Assembly (NCBI GenBank): GCA_965221985.1
Contig: OZ244928.1
Location: forward strand, 3,162,001 to 3,226,000
Reading direction: 5' to 3'
Source: J054 sp965221985
GTDB taxonomy: Bacteria; Pseudomonadota; Gammaproteobacteria; Steroidobacterales; GCA-2729495
Length of the DNA: 64,000 nucleotides
Positions 8,101 through 16,725 of the stretch are shown in pieces. A program made the position numbers and the translations under genes. Position 1 is the stretch's first letter. Each line of letters begins with the position of its first letter. The notes under the pieces were generated by a model. It searched no databases, was not told where the DNA came from, and saw only the letters and a program-made list of their open reading frames with translations.

Positions 8101-9048
8101 ATGAGCGACGGCAAGATATTGATTAGCGAGGTGGGGCCCCGCGACGGACTACAGAGCATAGAGTCGGTGATGCCCACAGCCGTCAAGAAGGCTTGGATCA
8201 CCGCCGAGGCCGAAGCCGGCGTGCAAGAAATCGAAGTCGGCTCCTTCGTGCCTCCTAAGTTACTGCCGCAAATGGCGGACACCGGCGAAATCGTGGCCTG
8301 GGCCCGCAACATTCCGGGACTGACTGTGGCAGCATTGGTGCCGAACTTCAAAGGCGCTGAAAACGCTATTAAAGCCGGCGCGCACAAAATCACCCTGCCC
8401 TTGTCCGTCAGCGAAACCCACAGTCAGTCGAATCTGAGGAAGACACACGCCCAGGTTATGGATGAGGTGCGCAAGATTGTGGAGCTCTTAAACAGCTTGC
8501 CCGCCGACCAACGCCCCGACTTTGAGGGTGGACTCTCCACGGCCTTCGGCTGCACTTTGGAAGGCCGCGTCGACGAAAGCCAGGTTGTGAAACTGGCCGT
8601 GCAACTCATTGAATTGGGCTGCGATGAAGTGGGGCTCTCGGACACCACCGGTTATGCGAACCCGGCACAACTGCGCCGACTAATCCGGCTGCTATGGGCC
8701 GAACTCGGTCGCGACAAACTCACCGGCGTGCATCTCCACAACACGCGGGGCTTAGGTCTCGCCAACGCATTGGCCGCATTGGACGAAGGCATTACCACCA
8801 TCGACAGTTCCTTGGGCGGCATCGGCGGTTGCCCGTTTGCACCGGGCGCCAGCGGCAACATCGTGACGGAAGATCTCGCCTTCATGCTCGACTCCATGGG
8901 CCTTGAAACGGGCATCGATTTAGAGAAGTTACTCAAGGTTAGAACAATCATCGCAAAAGCACTCCCCAACGAAGAACTCTACGGCTTTACGCCAGATGCG
9001 GGACTGCCCAAGGACTACACGATCGGCGGCTGGGGTGTCGCGGCTTAG
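8101..9048 (+). CDS. Hydroxymethylglutaryl-CoA lyase family protein
   Basis: 315 residues from ATG 8101, preceded by AAGGACAAGGAAAAG; an upstream ATG at 8059 would add 14 residues without homology. It is a DRE-TIM barrel lyase: EVGPRDGLQ supplies the metal/catalytic Arg-Asp pair, VHLHNTRG the metal-binding His pair, and GGCPFAPGASGN carries the active-site Cys typical of HMG-CoA lyases. The reaction would cleave a 3-hydroxy-3-methyl-acyl-CoA to acetyl-CoA plus a keto product. It is divergently transcribed from the class III CoA-transferase, with 129 bases between the two starts, and the two may share a control region. Confidence 0.9.
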   Translation: MSDGKILISEVGPRDGLQSIESVMPTAVKKAWITAEAEAGVQEIEVGSFVPPKLLPQMADTGEIVAWARNIPGLTVAALVPNFKGAENAIKAGAHKITLPLSVSETHSQSNLRKTHAQVMDEVRKIVELLNSLPADQRPDFEGGLSTAFGCTLEGRVDESQVVKLAVQLIELGCDEVGLSDTTGYANPAQLRRLIRLLWAELGRDKLTGVHLHNTRGLGLANALAALDEGITTIDSSLGGIGGCPFAPGASGNIVTEDLAFMLDSMGLETGIDLEKLLKVRTIIAKALPNEELYGFTPDAGLPKDYTIGGWGVAA

Positions 9049-9226
9049 TCCGCCGCCTGCAAAGATCGGGTAAGAGTTAAGAACTCGACAGCTAGACTAA
9101 GCGTCCCGCGCGAGCCCGAAACCGGGAGCCGCGGCCGCATAGTTAAGCTCACTGTCCCCCTGATCGATCCGTATCACGCACCCGGAAAACCGGTTCGAAC
9201 TCCGTCAAATGCGACCCCGATCGAAT

Positions 9227-9279
9227 GATGAGTATGAAAACATTCGCAAAAAACTAATAAACTAATGACCGGCACCAAT
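9227..9279. repeat. Direct repeat, copy 2 (ectopic 3' end of CoA-transferase gene)
   Basis: The 37-base core 9243-9279 repeats 6747-6783 exactly, including the reverse complement of the IGAGH-stop codons, but here no CoA-transferase frame continues beyond it. The porin stop codon begins at the last base of the repeat. Confidence 0.9.
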
Positions 9280-10565
9280 TACTTTACCTTAAGTCCGAAA
9301 TCCAGTTGCAAGGTATCGACATCATAGGGCTGGAAGTTATTTACAAAGCCCTGACTGTCCTGGTGCTCGGTGGCGAAGTAGGTAAGCTTCACGCTAGTTC
9401 GGTCCGTGGTCGCATACTTCAGCGACAGTTTATGGCCTTCAGAGTCCGTGCCACCGCCGGAAAAGTCTGAGTCGGTTAATAGACCTAATACGGCATCCGC
9501 CTCGAGATCTTGATAAACGTAGCCGACTTCCCAGCCACCTTGTTTCTTTGCCTTGCCAAGCTTCAAGCCAAATGCATAAGCCGTATCCAGGGCTTTTGCA
9601 TCGGTGTTCTGCACCAAGTCGGCAAAGAAAGCCGCGGGTAAGCCGAATAGTTCGAAACCAACCTCGGTGAAGACCTCAAACTCTTGGAAATCGAAGGTAT
9701 AGGTGCCGTCGGGATTCACGGTATTGCCGAAACAGTCTCCCGAGTCATAGAAGCACTCGCGACCCGCGGCATCGATATCGTAGTAGCCCGCGCCCACCGT
9801 GAAATTTACAGCGTCGCCTGACCAGCGCAGGCCGGCTTGGCCGCCATAGGCAAATTCATCGGCATTGCGGCTGTCGGACTCCAGCCAGGTACCCAAAGCG
9901 TTGGCGAAGAACATGCCGCCGGTGTCGTAGCGCAACTGAACACCCTCGGGACGCCAGTCGCCATCCCATAACAAAGCGTTGCCGCCGACACGTAGGAGCG
10001 CGTTCTTGAATTTGCCGCCCGCGAGATAGAGGCCCTCTAAGGCCTGCCACTCAAAATAGGCCAGATCCAAATTGATGCCCTTGGTGGAACCACCATTGCC
10101 CAGGGTTTGGTTCGTCGATACTGGATCATCACTGCCGGTGGCCAGCCCAAAACCCACTTCAATATTGCTGGGCAGCTTGGCGATGATAGTTGGCCTTGCA
10201 CGAATTCTCTGGCGATTGCGCGTACTGCCCTGGCCACCGCTGCTTAGCGTGCCGTCTACATCACCATTCTGATACCGGTAGCGAAGGTCGCCCTTCACTT
10301 GGATGCGTTCCGCCCAAGAAAGGGACTCTTGTGCATCGTGGATTTCCACCGCTTGCACTTGGTTCTTTTCCTGAGCCGCTCGAAGTTCCGCATTCTCCGC
10401 CGCCAATTCTTCAAAGCGTGCCGCCAGCGCCGCGAAATCCGACCGCAATTCTGCGACCTCCTCCGCCAATGCCGGTGTACTAACTTGCGCTCCGTGCGAA
10501 CCGCCCCAGGCAATTTGACCCAGGAGTGAGAGGCTGGCAAATAAGATGATCCCCATGCGTTTCAT
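9279..10565 (-). CDS. Outer-membrane porin with N-terminal coiled coil, probably Pho-controlled
   Basis: 428 residues. A signal peptide (MKRMGIILFASLSLLGQIAW) is followed by a heptad-rich coiled coil (about residues 33-75, rich in AEL, AENAELRA). The rest is a beta-barrel-like C-terminal part with alternating hydrophobic strands from VKGDLRYRYQNG to the last strand LQLDFGLKVK. This layout fits putative trimeric porins of the kind found near phosphate genes (OprP/OprO-like function is possible, but the sequence family is different). A PHO-box-like site lies about 110 bases upstream, and the pst operon precedes it on the same strand. I infer induction in phosphate starvation and a role in phosphate or anion uptake. 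Confidence 0.75.
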   Translation of the reverse strand: MKRMGIILFASLSLLGQIAWGGSHGAQVSTPALAEEVAELRSDFAALAARFEELAAENAELRAAQEKNQVQAVEIHDAQESLSWAERIQVKGDLRYRYQNGDVDGTLSSGGQGSTRNRQRIRARPTIIAKLPSNIEVGFGLATGSDDPVSTNQTLGNGGSTKGINLDLAYFEWQALEGLYLAGGKFKNALLRVGGNALLWDGDWRPEGVQLRYDTGGMFFANALGTWLESDSRNADEFAYGGQAGLRWSGDAVNFTVGAGYYDIDAAGRECFYDSGDCFGNTVNPDGTYTFDFQEFEVFTEVGFELFGLPAAFFADLVQNTDAKALDTAYAFGLKLGKAKKQGGWEVGYVYQDLEADAVLGLLTDSDFSGGGTDSEGHKLSLKYATTDRTSVKLTYFATEHQDSQGFVNNFQPYDVDTLQLDFGLKVK

Positions 10566-11062
10566 ACTGATTCACTCCGCTATTTGCGTATTAACTAAGT
10601 TCGTTTCGATCTTAAGCCCAGGAAACCGAAATGCTGTACTACGATCTATCGGTAGGATTGTGTACAGCTATGGTTACAGTTGTGTTACGGATCGTATAAC
10701 GTGAATAGGTGATATGGGTCATCTCGCGGAGACGGACACCGCGGAGCCGACCTACCTGGAGGACACCAGATTGCCTGGTGTCTGCGGCTACTTTAAATGG
10801 ATTCGACAGCCAAGAAAACCTCGTCAAGCATCCCAAGAAACCAGCGAATCGCGGTGCATGGCCGCTGGTCCACCACGCTTGTGATGGCCAGTTGCTGGCA
10901 GAAAATGACTCAGAAAACGCGGAGTTAAAACCAGCAATGGCGAACTGACTTGACTCAAGCACAGTTGCCGCCAGTCAGGCTGGCGGCTGGAACAATGGAA
11001 GTCTGCACAACGGTGCTTACGCAGTACCGCTCCAAAAAGATCCGAGACCTGCAAATATGCCA
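10566..11062. other. Gap between pstB and porin, containing a hairpin and the porin control region
   Basis: A hairpin at 10967-10987 (GCCGCCAG / CTGGCGGC, 5-base loop) lies 75 bases past pstB; it lacks a T-run, so it may stabilise or weakly terminate the pst mRNA. The PHO-box candidate at 10673-10690 belongs to the porin. Short open frames here show no recognisable protein. Confidence 0.55.
10673..10690 (-). promoter_or_regulatory. PHO-box-like site upstream of porin
   Basis: On the minus strand the site reads CCGTAAC-ACAA-CTGTAAC: two 7-base units with 11-base periodicity, as in the PhoB consensus CTGTNAY-N4-CTGTNAY. A third CTGTACA unit follows one base out of phase. It lies about 108 bases upstream of the porin ATG. 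Confidence 0.6.
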
Positions 11063-11998
11063 CTATCCAAATCGACCAGTTACGTAATCCTCGGTCAGTT
11101 TATGGCCAGGGTTGGTAAAGATCTTGTCCGTCGAATCAACTTCAATTAGCTCGCCCAGGTGAAAGTAGGCCGTGCGTGAAGACACACGGGCAGCTTGTTG
11201 CATAGAGTGAGTCACGATGGCGATGGCGAAGTTCTGCGACAACTCATCAATGAGTTCCTCGATTCGGGCCGTGGCGATGGGATCCAATGCCGAGCAGGGC
11301 TCATCCATCAGTATCACTTCCGGTCCCACCGCAATGCTGCGGGCAATACATAGCCGCTGTTGCTGTCCACCCGACAACCCCGTGCCCGCATCGTCTAGGC
11401 GATCTTTAACCTCGTCCCACAAACCCGACCGCTGCAAACTGGTGTGAACGATCTGGTCCAACTCAATGCGATTGCTCGCCAAGCCGTGCAAACGAGGTCC
11501 GTAGGCCACGTTTTCGTAAATGGATTTAGGAAATGGATTAGGCTTCTGAAATACCATACCCACCCGCGCACGTAACAATACCGGGTCGGTAGACTTCGCG
11601 TAGATATCCTCGTCGTAGAGCCGGAACTCTCCCGTAACGCGAGCCGAATCTATCGTATCGTTCATGCGATTCAGGCAACGCAAAAAAGTTGACTTGCCGC
11701 AACCCGACGGGCCTATGAGCGAGACGACTTCACTACGCCCAATATCCAAGCTGACATTTTTGATCGCGTGCGTATCGCCATAGTAGACATCGCAGTTTCG
11801 AACCGTAATAACCGGGTCCTTGGCGTGGATATCACCGATCACCTCATTGTCCTGCTCATTAGGCTGAACCGTTGAGTTATTCAAGGAGATTTCTTTCGAC
11901 GGTTTGGTTTCAGTCGCCAAAGAATCACCCCTGGTTTCGCTGCCGTCGCCTACAGAATCCGGATTCCCAACTTGCAGCATCTTCATTGCTTCCATCAT
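11063..11998 (-). CDS. pstB: Phosphate ABC transporter ATP-binding protein
   Basis: 311 residues. Walker A is GPSGCGKST, the signature is LSGGQQQRLCIAR, Walker B is VILMDEP, and the PstB-specific RVGMVFQKPNPFP and the late THSMQQAARVSSRTAYFH are present. It energises phosphate import through PstC/PstA. The family is usually near 260 residues; here about 55 extra polar N-terminal residues precede VITVRNCDVYYGD. The long form is supported by GGTAGGTAG before the ATG at 11998 and by the 10-base distance to pstA; a GTG near 11842 is an alternative start. Last gene of the pst set. Confidence 0.93.
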   Translation of the reverse strand: MMEAMKMLQVGNPDSVGDGSETRGDSLATETKPSKEISLNNSTVQPNEQDNEVIGDIHAKDPVITVRNCDVYYGDTHAIKNVSLDIGRSEVVSLIGPSGCGKSTFLRCLNRMNDTIDSARVTGEFRLYDEDIYAKSTDPVLLRARVGMVFQKPNPFPKSIYENVAYGPRLHGLASNRIELDQIVHTSLQRSGLWDEVKDRLDDAGTGLSGGQQQRLCIARSIAVGPEVILMDEPCSALDPIATARIEELIDELSQNFAIAIVTHSMQQAARVSSRTAYFHLGELIEVDSTDKIFTNPGHKLTEDYVTGRFG

Positions 11999-12008
11999 AA
12001 ACAGCTAC

Positions 12009-13316
12009 CTACCAACGACGCTCAAATTTTCGGCGCAACAGTATCGCTGCCGTATTCATTACCAGCAAAAACGCCAGCAACACCATGATTGCCGCCGAGG
12101 TTCGTTCAACAAAAGCCCGTTCGGGGCTATCGGCCCAAAGAAAAACTTGCACCGGCAAGACTGTCGATGGATCCAGGGGTGTGCTGGGAATTTCCACAAT
12201 GAAAGCCACCATGCCGATCATCAACAGTGGCGCGGATTCACCCAAGGCCTGCGCCATGCCAATGATGGCGCCCGTTAACATCCCCGGCATGGCCAGTGGA
12301 ATCACATGATGAAAAACCGTTTGCGTGTGCGAGGCACCGATGCCCAGCGCGGCATCACGAACCGACGGCGGTACGGCTTTGATAGCCGCACGCGATGCAA
12401 TGATGATGGTTGGCAAGGTCATCAAGGTCAGTACCAAGCCGCCGACCAAGGGCGCGGAACGCGGCAGGCCAAAGAAGTTTATGAACACGGCCAGGCCCAG
12501 CAGCCCGAACACGATGGATGGCACCGCCGCCAGGTTATTGATGTTGACCTCAAGCAAATCTACCCAACGGTTCTTGGGCGCGAATTCTTCTAGATAAACA
12601 GCCGCGGCCACGCCCAAAGGAAACGCCAGCAGCAAAGTTACCAACAGCGCGAAAAACGAACCTTTAGCCGCACCACCAATGCCAGCAAGCTCAGGCTCAC
12701 GTGAATCGCCGGACGTAAAGAACGCCACATTAAACTTCTGTTCGAGTTTTTTTTGGCGCAGCAATTCATCAATCCAGACGATTTGCTGCGCCTTTAGTCG
12801 ACGGGTCGTATCGTCCCCTTCGCGATCCGTATGACCTTTGACCAGCATATCGACCTCATCGTCCACCGGCAGCCAGATCTTCATGCGCTGGCCTAAAATT
12901 GAATTATCCGCCAGCAACATATCGCGAAGTTTGTAGCCGGCGCCAATACTCATGAGTCGGTTCAAGTCACGCCGATCACGTCGCGCTGTCACTTCGGGAA
13001 AAACATCGCCTAGTGCACTACGCACCAAACGATCGAAGTTGGCACGACCCATCACAGCAACATCACCGGTCCCCTGCGGATCGATGACTTCGGGATCAAA
13101 GAAAATTTCCAGCTGCGCATGCGACTGCCAAAACGCGGTATAACCGTTGCTGATAATGGAAAAAAACAACATGCCCACGCACAACAAGCCTACTAGAATG
13201 GCCAGTACGCCGTAGAGTTTGAAACGCTTCTCGGCACGATGGCGCGCTGGCAGGCTCGCCTTAACCTTGCGGCGTAACTCTTCGGCGCGGACTTGCGGGT
13301 CGCTAATCAAGCTCAT
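12009..13316 (-). CDS. pstA: Phosphate ABC transporter permease PstA (long form)
   Basis: 435 residues. A first membrane segment (about 33-55) is followed by a roughly 150-residue periplasmic region (DUF3333-like extension) and then the BPD-type permease domain with the EAA-like cytoplasmic loop around RDAALGIGASHTQTVFHHVI. The long N-terminal extension is known in many proteobacterial PstA proteins. Start overlaps the stop of pstC by four bases (ATGA), indicating translational coupling. Confidence 0.92.
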   Translation of the reverse strand: MSLISDPQVRAEELRRKVKASLPARHRAEKRFKLYGVLAILVGLLCVGMLFFSIISNGYTAFWQSHAQLEIFFDPEVIDPQGTGDVAVMGRANFDRLVRSALGDVFPEVTARRDRRDLNRLMSIGAGYKLRDMLLADNSILGQRMKIWLPVDDEVDMLVKGHTDREGDDTTRRLKAQQIVWIDELLRQKKLEQKFNVAFFTSGDSREPELAGIGGAAKGSFFALLVTLLLAFPLGVAAAVYLEEFAPKNRWVDLLEVNINNLAAVPSIVFGLLGLAVFINFFGLPRSAPLVGGLVLTLMTLPTIIIASRAAIKAVPPSVRDAALGIGASHTQTVFHHVIPLAMPGMLTGAIIGMAQALGESAPLLMIGMVAFIVEIPSTPLDPSTVLPVQVFLWADSPERAFVERTSAAIMVLLAFLLVMNTAAILLRRKFERRW

Positions 13317-14752
13317 TCGTATTGCTCGCGGTACTTACGCACAAAACTCAATGCCGCTACGTTCATGACCAGGGTCGCCAGAAACAGGACCAGACCCAGC
13401 GCGAAGGCGGCCAAGGTTTTAGCGCTATCAAACTCTTGGTCACCCACGAGCAAAGTCACGATTTGCACCGTAACGGTCGTGACGGCACCCAAAGGATTGG
13501 CGGTCAGATTCGCCGAGAGGCCGGCGGCCATCACCACGATCATGGTTTCACCAATGGCGCGTGAGGCCGCCAACAGGGCGCCGCCCACGATGCCCGGCAA
13601 GGCAGCCGGTAACACCGCCTTGGTAATGGTCTCTGAGTGCGTGGCTCCCAAGCCCAGCGACGCATCGCGCAGCGCCTGTGGCACGGCATTGATCACATCA
13701 TCCGTTAATGACGATACGAAAGGGATAATCATCACACCCATCACCAAGCCGGCGGCCAGCGCACTTTCCGAGGCGACATCCAAACCGACACTGGCACCGG
13801 CAGAGCGCAACATGGGCGCCACGGTCAGGGCGGCAAAGAACCCATAGACCACCGTGGGGATACCCGCGAGTATTTCGAGCACGGGTTTTACCCAGGCACG
13901 CAGACTCTTAGAGGCGTATTCGGATAAAAAAATCGCCGTCATTAAACCAATGGGCAGCGCCACGAAAAGGGCGATGAAGGAAATCATCAAGGTACCCGCG
14001 AAAAGCGGTACCACGCCGAAAGCGCCAGAAGACCCCACTTGATCAGCCCGCAGCGCTGTTTGCGGACTCCAGGTCGTGCCAAATAAGAAATCTGTCACGG
14101 GAATCTTTTGAAAGAAACGCATGGATTCAAACAACACGGATAGCAAGATACCGATGGTCGTTAGAATCGCCAGCGTCGATGCCACAACGAGCACGACACG
14201 AATTGCGGATTCGACATGATTACGGGCGCGAAAATCCGGACCCAGCCGGGCCCAGGCCAACGCGAAACCGCCCAGACCCATCGCCATCAACAAGCCCGTC
14301 AATATCCAGCGTGCCGAGGCCTGCAGGCTTAGGTAGAGGTCAGCCGCGGCCGCCAGGTCTTGGGCGCGCGCGGGATTGGCAAACTGGCCGGCAGCCAAGT
14401 TCTTTACATCGTTGGTGACTAGACTCAATTCGTCGGCCGGCAGATCGCGCAGGGCTGGCGGCAAGGTCGCCAACACTCGATCCATGATGAGCGTATCGCT
14501 AAACGACAGCCAAAAAACGATCAGCAGCAATCCAGGCACAGCGCAGCAGAGCGCGGCGAAATAGCCATAGTACTTCGGTAAGGAGTGGAGACTGCGTAGT
14601 GCGCCATAACCACCAACACTAACAATAGACCGTCGGCGGCCTAGGACGAAAGCCGCTATGGCCATCACCGTTAGAATCAGCAGAAGTGTGGACAATCGCA
14701 TACCAATCAGTCTCGGCAAATGCGCGGTGGCGACCCTTTTAAGGGCCGCCAC
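13313..14752 (-). CDS. pstC: Phosphate ABC transporter permease PstC (long form)
   Basis: 479 residues from GTG 14752; an ATG at 14701 (MRLSTLLLILTVMA) is an equally possible start, and neither has a strong ribosome site. N-terminal membrane segments and a periplasmic segment (about 85-140) precede the C-terminal permease domain, which carries the EAA loop near LRDASLGLGATHSETITKAV. It pairs with PstA to form the phosphate channel. Longer than E. coli PstC (about 320), in line with the extended PstA. Confidence 0.9.
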   Translation of the reverse strand: MAALKRVATAHLPRLIGMRLSTLLLILTVMAIAAFVLGRRRSIVSVGGYGALRSLHSLPKYYGYFAALCCAVPGLLLIVFWLSFSDTLIMDRVLATLPPALRDLPADELSLVTNDVKNLAAGQFANPARAQDLAAAADLYLSLQASARWILTGLLMAMGLGGFALAWARLGPDFRARNHVESAIRVVLVVASTLAILTTIGILLSVLFESMRFFQKIPVTDFLFGTTWSPQTALRADQVGSSGAFGVVPLFAGTLMISFIALFVALPIGLMTAIFLSEYASKSLRAWVKPVLEILAGIPTVVYGFFAALTVAPMLRSAGASVGLDVASESALAAGLVMGVMIIPFVSSLTDDVINAVPQALRDASLGLGATHSETITKAVLPAALPGIVGGALLAASRAIGETMIVVMAAGLSANLTANPLGAVTTVTVQIVTLLVGDQEFDSAKTLAAFALGLVLFLATLVMNVAALSFVRKYREQYE

Positions 14753-14811
14753 CGGCTGCTTATTCTTTTCTCGGCCACGTCGCTAAGCTACGCGGCAACA
14801 CCGTTCCAAGG

Positions 14812-15873
14812 CTAATTCGTCGCCAGCTTAACCGGCTCCAGGTCGCGGACCGCTGCAGTAACTTCCTCATACTCATCGCTGGGTAGCGGAATCAAACCTC
14901 GGTCTGCCAAATACCCTTCTTCACCCATGGCTCGTTCACTGGTGAATTCAGCCAGATACTCACGAATGCCCGGGATCGCGTCGACGTGGTTTTTCTTCAC
15001 GTAGAAATACAAGGGCCGTGAGACGGGATAGTCGCCGGCGGCAATGGCTTCGAAGCTAGGTTCTTGACCGTCGACCAGTGAACCTTGGACAACATCGGTA
15101 TTTTGATCCAGAAAGCTGAAACCAAACACACCCAGGGCATCCGGGTTGGCCTTCAACTTTTGCACGATCAAATTGTCGTTCTCACCCGCTTCGATATAGC
15201 GACCGTCCTCACGAACTCCGTGACAAATCCCTTTATATTGCTTTTTGTCCGTTTTCTTAATGGCCGCAATCCAGTCGAAGCTCTTACAACCACCTTCCAA
15301 TGCCAGCTCGGCAAAGGCATCACGGGTACCGGAGGTCGGCGGCGGGCCTAAGACCTCAATTTCAGTCTTGGGCAGTTGCGGATTGACGTCACTCCACAGT
15401 TTGTGGGGATTAGGGACGAGACGTTCCGCACCACTGGGGTCGGGTATGTTCTTCGCCAGGGCCAAGAAAACGTCGCGCCGCGTGAGCTCATAACGCTGGG
15501 CTTCGCGGGAGTTGGCCAAAACGATACCATCGTAGCCAATCTTCACTTCAACGATTTCATTGATACCATTGGACGCACAGTCATCGATCTCCGAGCGCTT
15601 GATGCGCCGCGACGAATTGGTGATATCCGGATGCCCGACGCCCACGCCGGCGCAGAACAATTTCAAACCGCCACCAGAACCGGTGGACTCGATCTTCGGC
15701 GTTTTAAAGTCTGAGCTACGACCGAACTGCTCCGCCACAACCGCGGCAAAGGGATAAACCGTGGATGACCCCACGATACTGATGTAATCGCGTGCTGCTT
15801 GACCAAATGCCGGCGTTGACGCATAGGCGAAAACGCCTGCTGCCGTTACTAGACTTAATACTCTTCCCTTCAT
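14812..15873 (-). CDS. pstS: Periplasmic phosphate-binding protein
   Basis: 353 residues from ATG 15873, chosen over a GTG at 15897 because GGAG lies upstream of it and the signal peptide then starts cleanly (MKGRVLSLVTAAGVFAYAS, cleavage near AFGQA). The mature start ISIVGSSTVYPFAA and the phosphate-contacting TGSGGGLKLFCAG and SRRIKRSE blocks are typical PstS. It captures phosphate in the periplasm and delivers it to PstCA. I see no PHO box in the 89 bases before this start, so expression probably comes from upstream. Confidence 0.93.
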   Translation of the reverse strand: MKGRVLSLVTAAGVFAYASTPAFGQAARDYISIVGSSTVYPFAAVVAEQFGRSSDFKTPKIESTGSGGGLKLFCAGVGVGHPDITNSSRRIKRSEIDDCASNGINEIVEVKIGYDGIVLANSREAQRYELTRRDVFLALAKNIPDPSGAERLVPNPHKLWSDVNPQLPKTEIEVLGPPPTSGTRDAFAELALEGGCKSFDWIAAIKKTDKKQYKGICHGVREDGRYIEAGENDNLIVQKLKANPDALGVFGFSFLDQNTDVVQGSLVDGQEPSFEAIAAGDYPVSRPLYFYVKKNHVDAIPGIREYLAEFTSERAMGEEGYLADRGLIPLPSDEYEEVTAAVRDLEPVKLATN

Positions 15874-15962
15874 AACCGTGGGTCTCCGAAAAAACACTGC
15901 TTAACCAACAAAGTGAATTTTAGAGAGGGTTTATTAAGGAAATATTTCAGCGGCAAAGTCAT

Positions 15963-16676
15963 TTAGCCGGCTATTTCTTCTTTGACTTGTTCCAGCCCTA
16001 AATGCCGGATATCGCGTCCATGTACGAGATAGATGACATATTCGCAAATATTCTTAGCATGGTCCCCTATTCTTTCCAGGGCCCGCGCCGTCCAGGTCAC
16101 GTCCATGAATCGGCGAATAGTTCTAGAATCTTCCATCATCAAGGAAATACAAGACCGCGCGATGAGATCGTATTCTTCATCGACTAATTTGTCCTCTTCA
16201 ACAACTTGCAGGGCATCATTGGGATCCAGTCTCGAAAAGGTGTCCAAGGCGTCATGAAACATGGCCTGAACATGTTCCCCAAGGGCCTTGAGTTCGCTGT
16301 AGTGATCGTGGGGCTGCTGCTCGGTGGCAAGTTTCGAGGCGAGATACCCAATTTTTTGCGCCTCATCGCCAACGCGTTCCAGGTCCGTGATGACTTTGAT
16401 CACCGCAACGATAAGGCGCAGATCCGCCGCCGCCGGCGCTCGAGTCGCCAGAATCCGGCTGCATTCTTCGTCGATGGCCACTTCCATCTGATTGACAATG
16501 TGGTCCTGGCGCGCAACTTCGAGCCCCATTTCGCTATCGCCGGCCGTAATGGCTTCCACCGCCCTGGCAAGCTGACTCTCCACCTGCCCGCCCATGCGCA
16601 AGACTTCATTACGAAGATTCTCCAGCTCTTCGTTGTAACGAGTCGAGATATGCTGCGCGAATTGATCTGAGTTCAT
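15963..16676 (-). CDS. phoU: Phosphate regulon regulator PhoU
   Basis: 237 residues, all helical, with the two PhoU repeats each carrying an acidic metal-binding pattern (LERVGDEAQKIGYLA and LERIGDHAKNICEYV). PhoU links Pst transport state to the PhoR kinase and represses the regulon in phosphate excess. In E. coli phoU ends the pst operon; here it lies between phoR and pstS, closer to the kinase it controls. Confidence 0.95.
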   Translation of the reverse strand: MNSDQFAQHISTRYNEELENLRNEVLRMGGQVESQLARAVEAITAGDSEMGLEVARQDHIVNQMEVAIDEECSRILATRAPAAADLRLIVAVIKVITDLERVGDEAQKIGYLASKLATEQQPHDHYSELKALGEHVQAMFHDALDTFSRLDPNDALQVVEEDKLVDEEYDLIARSCISLMMEDSRTIRRFMDVTWTARALERIGDHAKNICEYVIYLVHGRDIRHLGLEQVKEEIAG

Positions 16677-16725
16677 GACTTGCTCCCAGCCTTTTTCAAG
16701 ACCCTAAAATTCCTAAGCATTAATG

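Noticed and set aside
9185..9200. Degenerate copy of the dispersed repeat (CCGGTTCGAACTCCG) near the direct repeat
   Set aside because: Only about ten bases match and there is no paired end; it could be chance.
10824..11063. Small gene after pstB on the minus strand
   Set aside because: The frame has Cys/His/Arg-rich random-looking composition and no homology I recognise; it probably lies in the pst mRNA tail.
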